From: Taenia hydatigena
Lineage: Eukaryota > Platyhelminthes > Cestoda > Cyclophyllidea > Taeniidae
DNA: 64,000 nt
Assembly (NCBI GenBank): GCA_036345935.2
Contig: JADWOT020001715.1
Span: forward strand, 30,797-94,796
Direction of reading: 5' to 3'
Of this stretch, positions 1-12,130 are shown in pieces. Made by a program: the position numbers and the translations under genes. The notes beneath the pieces were generated by a model. That model searched no databases and was not told the DNA's origin. It worked only from the letters and a program-made list of their open reading frames with translations. Position 1 is the stretch's first letter. The number at the start of each line of letters is the position of its first letter.

Positions 1-400
1 TGGAATTGAGATGAGGTAGTGTAGTACAAACTAAAGCAACAGGAAGATAAAAATGAAGATTTGATGGTAATCATGGCTAAACTTTGTTAAACACGATTTT
101 GTCTCGGGCAGAGCGTGATTGATTCAGGTCTAGTCCAACTCGTACTAGTCTGATCTAGGCGATAAATCTGCGCATTACCAATTCATTTCGCAATCAAGAT
201 TAAGTCTAGTGGAGAGATGAAAGGGGACCTGCAAAGGGGGCACTAAAGTGGGAAAATAAGGTAAGAAGCTGAATTGTAGGGAATACTCACTCCCCTTTTT
301 CGTATGTATTTTATGCGAGGAGCAAAAACGGTCTGACATTAGGTAGGACGCAATACGTGCAAGTGTATAGAGCGCAGTACGCGAAAAAGGAGGCACTCAC
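1..400 (-). repeat. Dispersed block E, copy 1 (inverted)
   Basis: Read on the minus strand, this stretch matches the plus-strand sequence around 34,050-34,400, 49,360-49,560 and 17,540-17,620. Shared landmarks are the run meaning 'CTCTATACACT..CACGTATTGCGTC', a later 'GTGAGTA' patch and a closing 'CATCTCTCCACTAG'-type patch. A 73-residue frame lies in it, but the frame is broken differently in each copy, so I treat it as non-coding duplicated DNA. The copy is cut by the window edge. Confidence 0.7.
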
Positions 401-749
401 CGATGCGCTTTACATTGAAACGGCGCTTAAATAGGAGCAGAGAGAAAGCAAGAGCAGGTGTGGAAAGAGTAAATTACCTGCATAATGCTATTGATAAGAA
501 GGAAGGACAAGCATTTAAGAGATATGAAATATCCTTTCACTTCCTCAAACAGCATATTCTTAAAACTGCACTGTCTGATTTATCCTAATCGACTTTACTT
601 TCTTCGCCCCATATTCTCACACATCCGCATCTTCACTGCTCAGATCTAAACCACGTCTTCTTTGCCATGAGTGTACAAATCTCTCTATATTTCTACATTT
701 TCCTTTGTTACCGTAGTAAAATCATTTGCAATCGAACTATACTTCGCTG
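401..749. other. No supported feature
   Basis: Nothing coding or repetitive is recognisable here apart from a 61-residue frame without similarity that I know. The stretch separates block E copy 1 from unit A. Confidence 0.5.
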
Positions 750-1613
750 AAACGCAAGTAACCTAACATTTGAGGCCCAATCCTAATTAGTGTTAGATTG
801 GGATGAATCAATTATGCGGAAGTGTAATTAACTAACACCCTGGCAGTTTATTAATGCACACTCTTGGCGCAGTAATGATTAAAGTCTCGGGAATTAACGG
901 TAAAGTTCAATTGCCCAGTAAATGGATATTGCTAGTTTATGCATGCCAGCGATGGTAAGGAAGCATGCAATGCAATTAATTCCTACCTAAGTTACGTGCG
1001 AAGTAGTGCCAAAGGCAGAATTCTGATGTTGAATCGCTTGGTAAAGAACTCATGATTAACAAATTATGCTTCGGTCAGACGTGACACGCTCCAGTAAAAT
1101 TCATGCCCTGCAAGCTCATTTCTACCAAGCGATTCCCATTGAGTAGGATAATCCTCTAAAAATACGACCCTCTTCTGCCAGAATTTTGGCGTTCTAGTGT
1201 AGCAAAGGATCCAATTTACCAACAAGATGGAAAGCAGTTACCCCTGATGACCTCCGAAATGATGAGCGATTTAATTGACTTAAAGACTTGTCTTACTTAA
1301 CAAAATATGCAATCCGCAGTTGAAATGTGTCTTAGAAATTGTGAACCTCACGTGCACTTATTTTTGGTCTAAAACGATACGTAATGTACTACATTTGAAA
1401 TACAGGACCAAATGATTAAGTTTCATAGACATTATTAGAATGAAGTCTATCGCTAATCATAAGCGTGTGTCTAAACCCAGTAAAATTTATTCATCGAACT
1501 TGCAGCATAAACGAAAATGTGGCAATCTCTCACGTTGAAGTGCTTTGGCATGCAGGAGTTGGTACAAGATAATTGTTGGACAGCCCGTTGGCTCAAAATA
1601 CCCGTGATTATGT

Positions 1614-1627
1614 AAAAAAAAAAAAAA
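1614..1627. repeat. Poly(A) tract, 14 bases
   Basis: Fourteen consecutive A residues. The equivalent place in unit B (about 18,610) has only a short A run, so the tract expanded after the duplication. No adjacent retroposed element is evident. Confidence 0.9.
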
Positions 1628-2809
1628 CAGTCCAAATTGACGTCATTACGTTTGCCCTTTGATAACATGCCGTCTCAGTCTGGCCTAATAGTTACAATTC
1701 ACTATTCAAGTCAGCCTAGACTTACCAAAACCCAGCTTAAACCACTGTGCATAGTTTATGCACTCACTCACCTCTCAATGCAAAAGTAGTGCGCTAAGCA
1801 ACCACTTCAATTTAATAATTCGGTCGTAGCAAAATGTGGCCACTGTACTTCCACCACAACCTGGAGACTCTTCTGACATCACATTGCACCACCTCACCTC
1901 ACACACCGCGTCCGCGTCAATCAACAAGCAGACTTATCATCGCCTGCGCGAACCCGCTCAACCCTCACATTTCTGTTTGCGAAGAAACACGAAATAAGGA
2001 AGTAACATTTTTAAATTTGTTAATGATGAAAACGAACAGAAACACACAACACTGTCAGGATCCACGGGGTTTTGTGCTATTCCACATTAGTGTTGCCTGA
2101 AGGCACAGTTAATCATTCCACTGTCCTCTTTTCCTCTTGATGCGTGGAATTCACGATGATAGAAGTGTTTCCACACCGACAAATTGCACTTATAATCCAC
2201 TTTGGACAGCGGACCTCCCATCTGCATTTGATTCACACCCAACCGACATTTAAACCTGCAAAACGAAAACAGCAAGCATGGGTTTGGGAGAGCCTCGATA
2301 AATAAGAAGGAAATAAGGTCTAAAGAGAGGTGCTGGCTTTATGCCGCCATGAGCATTCATAATGCAGCGGTATCACGCGAAACAGTAAGGGACAGGTCAC
2401 GCTATACAAGGGATAGTCATCATTTATCAAGAATAGTACAGACCAGCGCCGGTGCTTGTGAGCACCAAGGTGCGGTGACAAACAAATTTTCTTGTGAAAG
2501 GAGGTGTCTACAATCTTAGTTACACGTACCAGCAGGAGGTGTCAACCTAGTCAGCAATTAGACACTTAAAGGTGTGGGCGTCTATCGGTCAGTGGCTATC
2601 CCTTTATTCGTTAAGTAGATCTCACAATTCCCAGTGTCTGCATGACACAACTACTCAATACCTTCAGGTGCGACTCTATTAAAGCATCCTCTCCTATCCT
2701 GTATCCACCCAAAAGGACATCACAATCGGAATGTGTAAAAAGCAGAAGTGATACGATAGCCATGAAACTGCCCCTTCTGTACACCACGCTACACACGTGC
2801 TGCGGTCTG

Positions 2810-2827
2810 GTCGTCGTCGTCGTCGTC
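2810..2827. repeat. (GTC)6 microsatellite
   Basis: Six perfect GTC units. Unit B at about 19,810-19,825 has an interrupted, shorter version, so the expansion is specific to unit A. Confidence 0.9.
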
Positions 2828-3894
2828 AGCTGGATTGCAAATAGGATCAAACATTTCCAAATGGTTTGCACCAATTAAATGTAGACCACAAGCACTCGTC
2901 TTACCGCATGAAGACAAACGCTGGATTCATAGGTTGTGAAAAATACTACACACGCAAAATCTGCCTATGACCTAAGACGAAGTTGCAAGTGGGAGTGAAA
3001 ATTGCAGGGATCACTATGAGAAAAAACAGTACACATCGAAGAGTCGCCCAAGGAATAGGACGAGGAACAACTATTACAAAAATTCCCTCCCCCTCCCCTT
3101 TTAAGAGTGGCAAGCAATTATAGGCTCAAGGCAAAGGCAGCACGGGAAAAAAGAGTTCACAACAGAACGTAGAGCTGGATCGACAAAACTGATCAATTTC
3201 GGAGAAGTTAAAAAGAGATAAAAAATTTTAACCTGCTGATGAGTTAAGTACAAGCTTTGAGACAGGAAAAACGAAGTTAAAAGTGCTTGCCGAAACAAAT
3301 GACGGAAATAAAATGCCTGGTTGTTCCCTTTATATCCTCAGAAAGGTAAAATTTCACACGAAAGGAAAAAAAAATCGCAGTGATCAAATGAAGCAATGCA
3401 AGAAGGTAGTCTAGTAGAACCATTGCAAAACTTACAATTTCATGCATGAATTCAACCTGCTCAACTTTACACACGATAGTTGAATTTGAGACACAAAAAC
3501 CCTAACGTTCCACCAAGAGTCTGTAAATGGATTGCTGTCTACTCTTCGCATGATAACAAAAGGCAAAAGAGACTTCACCTCGCCAAACAATCGCCTTTTA
3601 ACTACTTTTCAGAAGCATTAGGTTTCACGAGGAAATTGTAGAAATGGAGAAAACTAGCAAAAAGGTAGTGCCAACCGAACAATAAGAATGACGAATTGTT
3701 GACTTTCGATTGCCATCCTCAAAATTACCAAAAAAGACACTACTTAACCAAAATCTCGCAAAGCGCTAAGCATGAACAAATAGAAAACCTATGAAACGTG
3801 CAGAAAACAGCACAATTGAGTCGTTAATCATTCCAATGATAATAGGACGGCTTTCAATGCTAAAAGAAAAGAGTGACTTCAAGCCTATTAACAA

Positions 3895-4105
3895 AAAGCA
3901 AGAACGATGGCACAGTGGGAAGAAGTAATAACGCAGAGGTCAATTGTAAAAACACTACGCGTCAAGCACTCGATGATGCGTCTCATGCCTATTGCGATGG
4001 ACACAGTTCGACGCAGTGATCCCTGAATGAGCCCTGCAACCCTGTGGATCGACACTGACCGCTTAATAATGCGACCCCCAAGAGAGATGCAGACTGACAA
4101 TATTG
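3895..4105 (-). other. Best-conserved patch between units A and B
   Basis: Over about 205 bases I count only about 14 differences from 20,915-21,115, clearly fewer than in the flanks. The minus-strand frame is open in both copies and gives about 65 similar residues, including the shared string SVSIHRVAGLIQGSLRRTVS. Differences fall on replacement as well as silent positions, and no family is recognised. It could be an old exon, a conserved non-coding element, or a patch homogenised by gene conversion. Confidence 0.35.
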
Positions 4106-5246
4106 ATACCCAGTTATGGACCTCGTGTCCATGTGGATGAGTCTAGATCGACTTTGAGGCACTCAACGCTATTGCATGCGTTTGATGATTTTAAGCAACC
4201 AACCAGCCAATACCGTCTTGCGCGATACCCTACTTGAAGACCAAGTATTATGCAACAGATACCATACTTACTCGTTAGAGTAGCCATTTCCCGCGCTTTG
4301 TAGGAAAACGGATTCGGGAGTACACGAAAGGCCATTGGCACAGTTCTGCACTGACGTGTGGCCTAGCTAGCCTTACAGCATTGATGCATCTCACCTTCGG
4401 CAGCGCTTGCATCCTTGCAGCCGCAGTACTTGACACCTGCCCACCTCCCTTACCTTCAATCGGCTAATTAATTAATCTACCAACGTAAAATTGGTGTCTT
4501 CACTTTCTTCCAGTAGCTTTGCATTCGTATGACTAAAGTGCGTTCTAACATCGTAGCCACTCACTGTCCACTATTTGAATCCTTTCTGTGAACACTGTGG
4601 ACAGGTCCGTCTCGGTCAGTCTCATATGCCTACCGCATGCTGCCCAAATTGACCCTTTGCACGTTTCGCAGGTCTGGAAAGGGACAGAAAAACAGGTCGA
4701 TAGCCGTGAAAATCGACAAGTGGGCAGGTGTGTAGGTAGGTCAACAGATGGAGAGATTGAGACATACGAAATGACGACACTAGCTTTACCGCCTCACCTA
4801 GTCTCTGCCTCTACAGCTCTACTGACTGGCCAAGCAATTGAATGAAAAGGAACAGAGACGCAAATAAATAATAAAACGATTCCAGTAATTTCCAATGTAA
4901 TTGTCTCAAAACAACACCCATAATAGATGCAATGGTGAAAAGACTACCATGAGTAGAGGGAAAGGCGGAGGCAAGACGATACTTACGACGGCTGTCATAC
5001 CCAGGTTCACATCACCGCCCACATACCACAGAAAAGGCGGTGCACCACAAAAAAGCACTCGTGTGAAGGACACAAAGTCAATTAATGCCACAGCACTAGG
5101 GTGCAAGCTGGACCACACCAGGCCTTTGCCTATTTCTGCGTAGGACTTGTCAGCTCAACATCAGACGTTGCATTAAAAATGGGACGCGACAGACGCTAAA
5201 ATAGGGTTCGCGTGCACCAAACACTTACCTTTATATCTTGGATATG

Positions 5247-5634
5247 TCAATGCCGATGGCACCTCCCTCCTCCCACATTACCTAGTGCACTTATAGCTCC
5301 ATTACATCGGACACAAGTATGACAGCACTCAGTGTCAATTAACGCCATGAGTAATAGGCCAGCCATGAGTGCGTATGTGCCCAAAACGGTAGAACAAGTA
5401 CCGTGCTTAAATAAGCCAAATGGACATGGCGAGGCATTCCATTCCTTTACACTATGAGCAATTTCCACCTTAATCAGTGTTAGCAGCAACAACGCGATCA
5501 TAATGAAGCAATGTTTCGCAAAAATACTCAGCACCGGGGCATCACGAAGGTTTTAGCTTTAGCTCCTCCGACACTTACACCAGGCAGGAATGCACAAGCG
5601 TTCCAACGGCACATCCCATACCCCCGAAGTGAAG
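5247..5634 (-). CDS. Multi-pass membrane protein, two exons of a partial gene (unit A copy)
   Basis: Two exons can be paired: 5,579-5,634 and 5,247-5,526, separated by a 52-base intron with GTAAGT donor and CTGAG acceptor. Exon 1 ends in GT and exon 2 begins with T, so the frame is preserved across the join. The product reads from GxAVGTLVHSCL into FIMIALLLL, a membrane helix, then EWNASPCPFGLF (an N-glycosylation sequon and a cysteine), then a second hydrophobic stretch GTYALMAGLLLMALI and a cysteine-rich tail ECCHTCVRC. A further hydrophobic frame lies upstream at about 5,880-5,985 (LPLVIVVTG). A donor GTAAGT at 5,228-5,223 suggests the gene may have continued into 4,950-5,120. Paralogous exons occur at 22,200-22,660 and 41,090-41,560. 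The layout recalls four-helix membrane proteins, but no family is certain. The 5' end is unknown. Confidence 0.5.
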
Positions 5635-8032
5635 CTGATGAAGAATAACTAGGAGAGAAGGTCCACGGACAGCAAAAAACAGATCTCCCTTCGCCTGTCT
5701 ATCCACCTACACATCCACCAGCCAACTAATCTAATCAACAGATAAGTAAAAAGAGCGTGATTAAAGGAAGAGATGAAGCTTAACGCTTGCCAGTACACAT
5801 TTTCCTGTCAAGAATATTAACCTGGTTAACTTATGGTAAACGCCAAACCCGCATTTTGCCAGTCTCCGCGGCACTTCAGCTAACTACTAGCCCCACAGAA
5901 AAACGGCCAAAGTCAAGGCCGGTTACCACTATGACCAAGGGGAGAGCGAAGATTGCGCCAAAACTACTACACAGCTACAGCAGGAGTGAACAAATCGAGG
6001 CAAACAGTGGGTTGCCTTCCAAGTCATCATCGTGACAATACGTTTCCAATAAACACTTCATTCATAAGTACTTCAAGGGCGGGCATCAAGGGATACTTCT
6101 TTTGACGATATAAAACGTGCACAGTCCGGTGGTTTACACAAGGAACACTAATCAGGCACATTCGAATAACAACGGCAGAAGAAACCTACGCAATTGCCTA
6201 ACATTCAGCAAAACTTGAGTGCGCCCAAAAATGTACACTCAATTACGGGATGGTCCTCCTCAAATCCGCTAAACAGTAAGAAGAAGTAGGGCAGCATCAT
6301 GCTTTCTGACGACAAGTAGATTAACTGGGACCTACTCACTTGATACAGCTTTGCGTACCGTCTATGCTACTGTTCCGAATGTGGAAGAACACTTATTTGG
6401 AACTGATACTTACAGTCCATCGCAGATGCCCACACGCGCAATGAAGCGAACTGCCGTATTCTGCCCATCAGCATCCAGTACACTCAATCCGACAACTACG
6501 GGCTTACACACTTTGTAATAAACACAGGCAACTTGTCGCAACCAAAATTCTCAAAAATCACATCCATATTAATCAAAACATGCTAAACACAACCTTTCCT
6601 GGTCAGATTATTACGCCATCTACCCTTCCAAACGGAAAGCGATAACAATGAATGCAGTGGGCAAATTCAGCCAGTGGCACGACCAGATGTCAATGAGCGC
6701 AAAAGTTAGAGCTGACAATATTTAAAACACATCAGTGCTGGGTGAAATTACCTAAACAAATAATGGCAGCAAACAATCGGAACACGCGAAAAATGAGAAA
6801 TTAAGAGAGTCATAACCAAACCAGCCTCGGATTCCCATAGAACGAACGGTGACTGTGGCCAACGCAGAAAACTACACCTCGCACTCAGGCGTCACACCTA
6901 ATCAAATTTGACAAAGCGGCAAGTAGCGTGCATGAATGGGGCTTTTCAAATGTATATAAATGTGCACTGGTACGTGCCTCTTAATAGGCGAGTCACTTCC
7001 TCCATGCATCCACAATCATCACACTCATCGACGTGGCCCTTTTTGCCTACCGAATCACAAAGCAGGAGCCATGGCACGGCACCGCTTGCACCCTACTTCG
7101 CGGCAGGCTTCCAACGAAATCGAGAAAATTTCATCAGCAAATCCTGATTGCCAAAACGCCCTTCAGCAGCAGCACAGCCTCAACGCAGTACTTGTCCTTT
7201 GCAGGCCCGGAAGAAACATAGCTGACATGCTGCTTCATTTGTCAGTCGTCTCCATTTTGCACGGTAAAATTCAATGTTTGCATCCGCCCATCACCCGAGC
7301 CACCAAATATTCCATCTGAAGAACATCCCCGAATCTGCAGGAACAAATTCGAACTTAAAGGAACAATGTCAATCAAGGCAGTGGATTTATACGCTGTGCG
7401 ACGATGGAGTAGGTTGCACATTGGCGCCTCAGTCGCTGAAGAATCTTTACGACTTTAGCTTAGACTTGTTCCCATCGCCTCTACTGAAGTTACAGGAGAC
7501 GACATTTAGTTCCCCAGTGGAGGAGGAAATACTCAAATACCCTTTCGGAGGGCACTGCAGCCATATCCGCGTCTAAGGAACACGATAAATTCGACCGATA
7601 TGGTCACTGCAACAATTTGCAAGATGTAGCTGTCACAGTGCATTTGTGAATAGACTTCGAGAAAAGGATGCAAGACGAATTCATTGAGGTACAACACAGG
7701 TCTCACCAACCTCTCGGTTGGAGTGGAGAGTAAGAGAGAACTAAAACTTTAAATTCTGCACTTTTTCAGCAATCCCTTAGAGCACATTAGATGCACCACC
7801 ACAGACAGACACATCCTCGTCATTCTTAAGATTCGGACCATCACTGACCTCACGTGAAGTCCAAAATGAAAGAGTTTCGTTCCTTTTTGAACCAACAGAG
7901 CTTATCCAACGAAAAAAAACGCCGCAATCAAAACACGCAACGCGCCCACCATATCGACAGGCAATACACCAAACACGACCGATGACCTTGAACCTGCCAA
8001 AATTAAGGACCACTTTCGAGCAAACATCTTTT

Positions 8033-8830
8033 CATCTTAAGAATTCTTGAATACACACAAAACACATCCTCAAGCTTGGCCTTAGAACAACCGCTAAAAT
8101 TGACCTTTGCGAGCACATAAAAACCAAATGCAACTCATCTTTGAAAATTGCATCCTATTATAGAAAGCATTATACGTCATGCAAACTTGCCAGCATTCAT
8201 TCCAAAAAGGGTGTCAGAACGTTACGCACCACATGCGAAAAATTGAAACGCCATCCTCGATCAGGCTGGTTATTTTGTTACAAACTTGCTAGCCTAGATG
8301 ACAGGGTATCAACACAACCCTTGTGAATGGTGAAAGGGTGGCTTCTGTCGACAATAATTATTACACAAGGGATGGGGATTTAGCGAGCTTCCCGTTTGTC
8401 TCCTCGTCTTCTGCCTCAAAATGCTTTGGACTTTATTGCAAACCTAAGTTGCTCGGATCACTATTTTCCGTTTCTCTTCTGAGGAATTCTGACGAAACCT
8501 TCATCACTAGGTGCGCTATGACTGCCTCTTCGTCTCCCCAAGTCCCATTTCAACAACAAAAGTACTGCACAAATCCTTCGTCTTGCTGGCCCCGCCTTTA
8601 GTACTGCCCTTGTTGAATGCCTTTCTTCCAGCCATTACAGTTCAAACTTTGTTTTCGCATCTGATCAGTGGTGCACCTATGCAGAGCCACAGGTGCAATA
8701 TTAAGCGAGCGATAGCTATAAACCCAGCGGTGCGATGTGGACAAAACAATTGGTAGGTGTTAGAACGTTTCCATATGGCGTGGACTATGAATGCTACAAT
8801 GGGCGGAAGCAGGCACGAAATTAAATCGTG
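8033..8830. other. About 800 bases present in unit A and absent from unit B
   Basis: Unit A flanks at about 8,030 and 8,835 are adjacent in unit B near 24,935-24,950. I see no terminal repeats, no convincing target-site duplication and no recognisable coding sequence, so this may be an insertion in A or a deletion in B. A 61-residue frame at 8,141-8,326 has no recognisable similarity. Confidence 0.55.
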
Positions 8831-9689
8831 CAGTATCCTCGCTTCCTCCTCCTTCTACTCCTCCCCATCTTTTCAGTGTTGACACAATCGCCAGCACAAC
8901 TAATCAACGTGACAACAAGCTCGCTTCCCTCCCCCAACCCACCAGTGCTACACTCCAGTTGGCCGGCCGAGCTTGCAACCATGCCATTCGCACCCAATGC
9001 TTGTGCCCAGCTAAACAAAAGGTCACATCTACCGCTATTGTCCATGCATCCAAGATGGAGACCTCTCCGCCAATGACTCCGCAAACTTGCATTGCCTACC
9101 ATTCCACAAACTCATAAAATGTTACCTCACCACCGCCACCACAGTAATTTTGTGGTATCTGAAAAGGGGGAAAGCAGACGATGGAAGAGCCGATGTGTGA
9201 ATGTCCAACGCGCCGCAAAGCTAACGCCTCCGAACATAACTTCTAATAGGAAAAAAGGCACCTTAACAAGCAAACATTTAAGGCTGCCACAAAGTACAGT
9301 CTGCAAAGTGATGCGAAAGCTCCCACCGGTCACTCCATCGCTTCCGCTGTGTTCACCTCACCCAGACGTCAACACATGCCGTCAAAGCTTAACCTACCAT
9401 TAAGCCATCACCGAGAGCCTCTACACAACACGTTCCGCAAAGATCACATCAGCAAAAAAATGACCCCTGTCCCCAAGTCAATGAGCGGTAGAGCCGTTAA
9501 GTGTCCCACGCCCTCCATATATGATATGCGCTCCACCAACACGGAAATAATGGTAATGGAAACAACGCACCTTTTACCATACATAAAGTACGAAAGAACC
9601 TACGGATAAATGATGAAAGCATGCTTCTACCCTAAATGAGATCGCACATCATGTCTGTAGATGCACACGAAAGACAGAAAAATCCACAT

Positions 9690-10270
9690 ACAGCAATCCC
9701 GTCTTACCTGAGGAGCGTGTAAAGTGATAGCGAAGGCAAGAGCCACACTCATTGCCGACAGATGATACGCCTATTCTTGGCAAAGGAAGAAGTCTTGACA
9801 GGAACTACAGCTACCTCTTCGGCGTCTATTTCGGCATGTAAACAGACAAAGAGAATGCGTTGAAAGTCCCGTAGACATAAAAAATACTTATTAGCAAGGA
9901 AGTAATGAAGAGGCACCAAGAACTCAGTTAAACCAAAACACTTCTCAACAAAATTACGACCCATTGATCGAAGTCCACAGACATTGAGGAGCAAACTAAT
10001 TAACAAATCGCCAAAAGTCTTAATTTACCACGTAAAGCATTGTACAGAAAGAAATGAACGCAACTAGACCTCGCAGTTGGGAAACAAAACGTCTTACCAG
10101 TCGCATTATGAAACCTTCGCGTTTATTCTAGCAAGTAGACGTATAAAGGAAGCCAGTTGGCATGCAAAAGACATAATAACAACTGACAAACCAAAACCAA
10201 AAAGAGGTGCCAAATACTTACCAGATTTCCAACTTATTGGAGCAAGTCAAGCCCCATTAACCGAAAACAA
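9690..10270 (+). repeat. Sub-unit present once in A, twice in tandem in B
   Basis: This segment matches both 25,790-26,270 and 26,400-26,960. It contains landmarks meaning TTCTTGGCAAAGGAAGAAGTC and a later GCAAGTAGACGTATAAAGGAAGCCA patch. The single copy here suggests a local tandem duplication in unit B only. Confidence 0.65.
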
Positions 10271-10517
10271 TGGTCACTAAAATGTACACCACTTACGTAC
10301 CTCACGTACAAATCTGGCCAATCACTTTATTCTTTGCCCGGTAAAACAAATAAACTTCTAATTTTTGTGTGTCTTTAATAAGTCAAAGGTCTTTACAAAT
10401 ACCTAACTTTTTTGGCTTTTATCGAAAATTTAAAGGAATGAAATACAAGTATCATTTGCATATTTGTCTGGTGTAAGTAAGAAAAATAGCAACAAAAGCT
10501 AGACGTAACAAAGCTTT

Positions 10518-10703
10518 TGTAATACTTCGTTCGTTTAGACTGCCGGTATTGGTCAGGGTCACAGAGGTAACCATATTACCCTAGCTGCTAAGGTCGGTCT
10601 CCGGACCATGCCAGCAGCTTATTTCCCTTTGCCTGTTGAATATACATAATCTGCTCTAGTATTTTGCCTTCTTTTTCCTTCAAGGAAGCCTCAGGACGAT
10701 ACA
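10518..10703 (+). mobile_element. Solo LTR, 186 bases, TRIM-like
   Basis: The element begins TGTAATAC and ends GGACGATACA, a TG..CA terminus. It is flanked by GCTTT (10,513-10,517) and GCCTT (10,704-10,708), a 5-base target duplication with one mismatch. It aligns along its length with the LTRs at 28,091-28,276 (complement) and 28,335-28,497. Unit B has the uninterrupted target GCGTT at 27,202-27,206 with matching flanks on both sides, so the insertion followed the A/B duplication. A TATA-like AATATACATAAT lies inside. No internal coding region is attached. Confidence 0.85.
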
Positions 10704-11043
10704 GCCTTAAAATAACATTACAAGAGCCATAAACTAGTAATATGTGCAATGTGGCTAACAACCCAGCGTTTGCTTTGACTTTTCACTTGCATATCTTAAC
10801 GATTATTAAGTTTCTCTTTTTTGCAACTAAATCGATTTATATTATTTGATGCTGCTTTGATTTATTTTAATGGTTTTTATGAATTTTAACAGGAGCTTAA
10901 ATAGCCCTGTCACTCTAGTCCTGATACACAGGCAAGTGACTGGCACAGTATCTGTGACGCCGCCAGACGTCCTCTAAACGTTAAGAAGAAAATCGGAAAA
11001 CGAAAAAGCAGAATTACAAATATAACCTGTGGCAAGCAGGGGC

Positions 11044-11101
11044 TGTAGTACTTTGTTTGTTGGAACTATCAGTATCGATGAAGGTCACAGGGGTGACCAT
11101 T
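11044..11101 (+). mobile_element. Truncated LTR of the same family
   Basis: It begins TGTAGTACTTTG at 11,044 and follows the 5' end of the other LTRs for about 57 bases, then changes into sequence homologous to the homeobox intron. The left side is the last base of unit A homology. The fragment therefore marks the join between unit A and the homeobox segment. Confidence 0.65.
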
Positions 11102-11190
11102 TTTGACTACTTAATCGTAGACAATCGGTCACTACACACTAATGACTGTCTTTTAAACATGTTCTTTTAACACTTTAATGCTTCGCCAGC

Positions 11191-11895
11191 CTGAGTCTCC
11201 GTCAAGTTGATGCGACGCACCAGTTCTTTGCGTTCATGCATATTGATGTAGTTTTTCCTGCTAAAGTATTTCATCATCCCACCAATTTGGTACGGAGTAA
11301 AGAGAACCCTGCGTCTGCCTTGTCTGTGTGCCCCAGATACTGTCTGACGTACCTGAAGTTGTTCTGCGGTTGGCAGTGTAAAGAAGCTTGCTGAATCAGG
11401 CATAGATACGGCAGCAGCAAGTTGCTGGAAACGGAAGTGTTTTATAATTGAGAAGTTTGTCGAAAGTTGTTGACACGTGCTTGACGGTGAGAACGGTTGC
11501 TGCACCTGTGGCTGTAGCAGCTGCTGACTTAGCTCTGATGAGGTGTCAAATGGGAGTGGGTTTGGCGTTGGGAAGTTCGGCATCGTAGTGGTAGTTTGAG
11601 GTTGGCCTGAGCTTCCACTATGCTTTTGAGACGAAGACAAGTCGATGCAGGATGTCTGTTGTTGTACAGACTTCGGAGAGCTTATGGATTTCGGAATGCG
11701 TGTGGAATGTACGGGCATTGCCCCTAAGATATTCTATTCATTTAAAGCAGCCTCATCACTTTTCAACCGGTTTAGTGACGAAGGATTTAGTTGGATTTGT
11801 TTGCCTTCGTAGTCGTTCTGTAGCGAATGCATAAGGGGGAAGTGGATCTTGAAATAACTGGCGATTTTGCCAGAGCAGAGACCGTCTCGTCCGCC
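11191..11895 (-). pseudogene. NK2-class homeobox pseudogene, copy 1 (exon 1 only)
   Basis: The minus-strand frame ending at 11,191 encodes a Gln/Ser/Pro-rich region (SQQLLQPQVQQPF) followed by homeodomain positions 5-44: RRRVLFTPYQ at the N-terminal arm, Phe20, Tyr25, Glu30-Arg31, Leu34, Leu40 and Gln44. It stops exactly at Gln44, the classic 44/45 homeobox intron site, and copy 2 has a real intron there. The donor is GC instead of GT (CAG followed by GCTGGC). No second exon with the WFQN helix is found downstream, where an LTR fragment and unit A take over. Upstream of the Met at 11,718 homology to copy 2 continues to about 11,895, but an in-frame TAG (11,734-11,736) and a frameshift in a five-base C run (11,835-11,839) break it. 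The homeodomain would bind DNA in the nucleus, but this copy cannot make a complete one. Confidence 0.8.
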
Positions 11896-12130
11896 TTTTG
11901 TGAGGTAGATGTCGCTTGTTTAACTTGCTGTTGTAAGATTGGTAACAAAGCTGATACGGCTAATTGTTAAGCATGCGATTTTGTCCCTCCTCTGGGTACA
12001 AGTGGGCATTCCGCGTTGGTGCATCTGTGCAAACAAAACGAGTGAAATAAGAACATGTGCATTTGCATGTAAGTAGATGCTGTCATTACAGTTATTTGTG
12101 TCAAGTGCTCATTCATGCGATAACCAAAGA
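11896..12130 (-). other. 5' flank of homeobox copy 1, shared with copy 2
   Basis: Read on the minus strand this matches 61,545-61,800 ahead of copy 2, including a conserved pyrimidine-rich stretch ending in AG (about 12,030, matching about 61,670). That could be an upstream splice acceptor. The inverted duplication that made the two homeobox copies therefore includes at least 250 bases upstream. Confidence 0.6.

Larger units (their letters stand above)
750..11043 (+). repeat. Segmental duplication unit A
   Basis: Unit A is collinear, in the same orientation, with unit B. Anchor pairs read by eye: 1,058/18,108, 1,834/18,818, 3,900/20,920, 4,601/21,590, 5,260/22,210, 7,000/23,950, 9,110/25,210 and 10,930/27,410. 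Identity is roughly 80-90 percent with many small indels, so the duplication is old. The unit carries membrane-protein exons on the minus strand near 5,250-5,980, a region absent from B at 8,033-8,830 and an LTR at 10,518-10,703. Its right edge stops exactly where a truncated LTR begins (11,044). No intact gene larger than about 100 codons is present. Confidence 0.85.
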
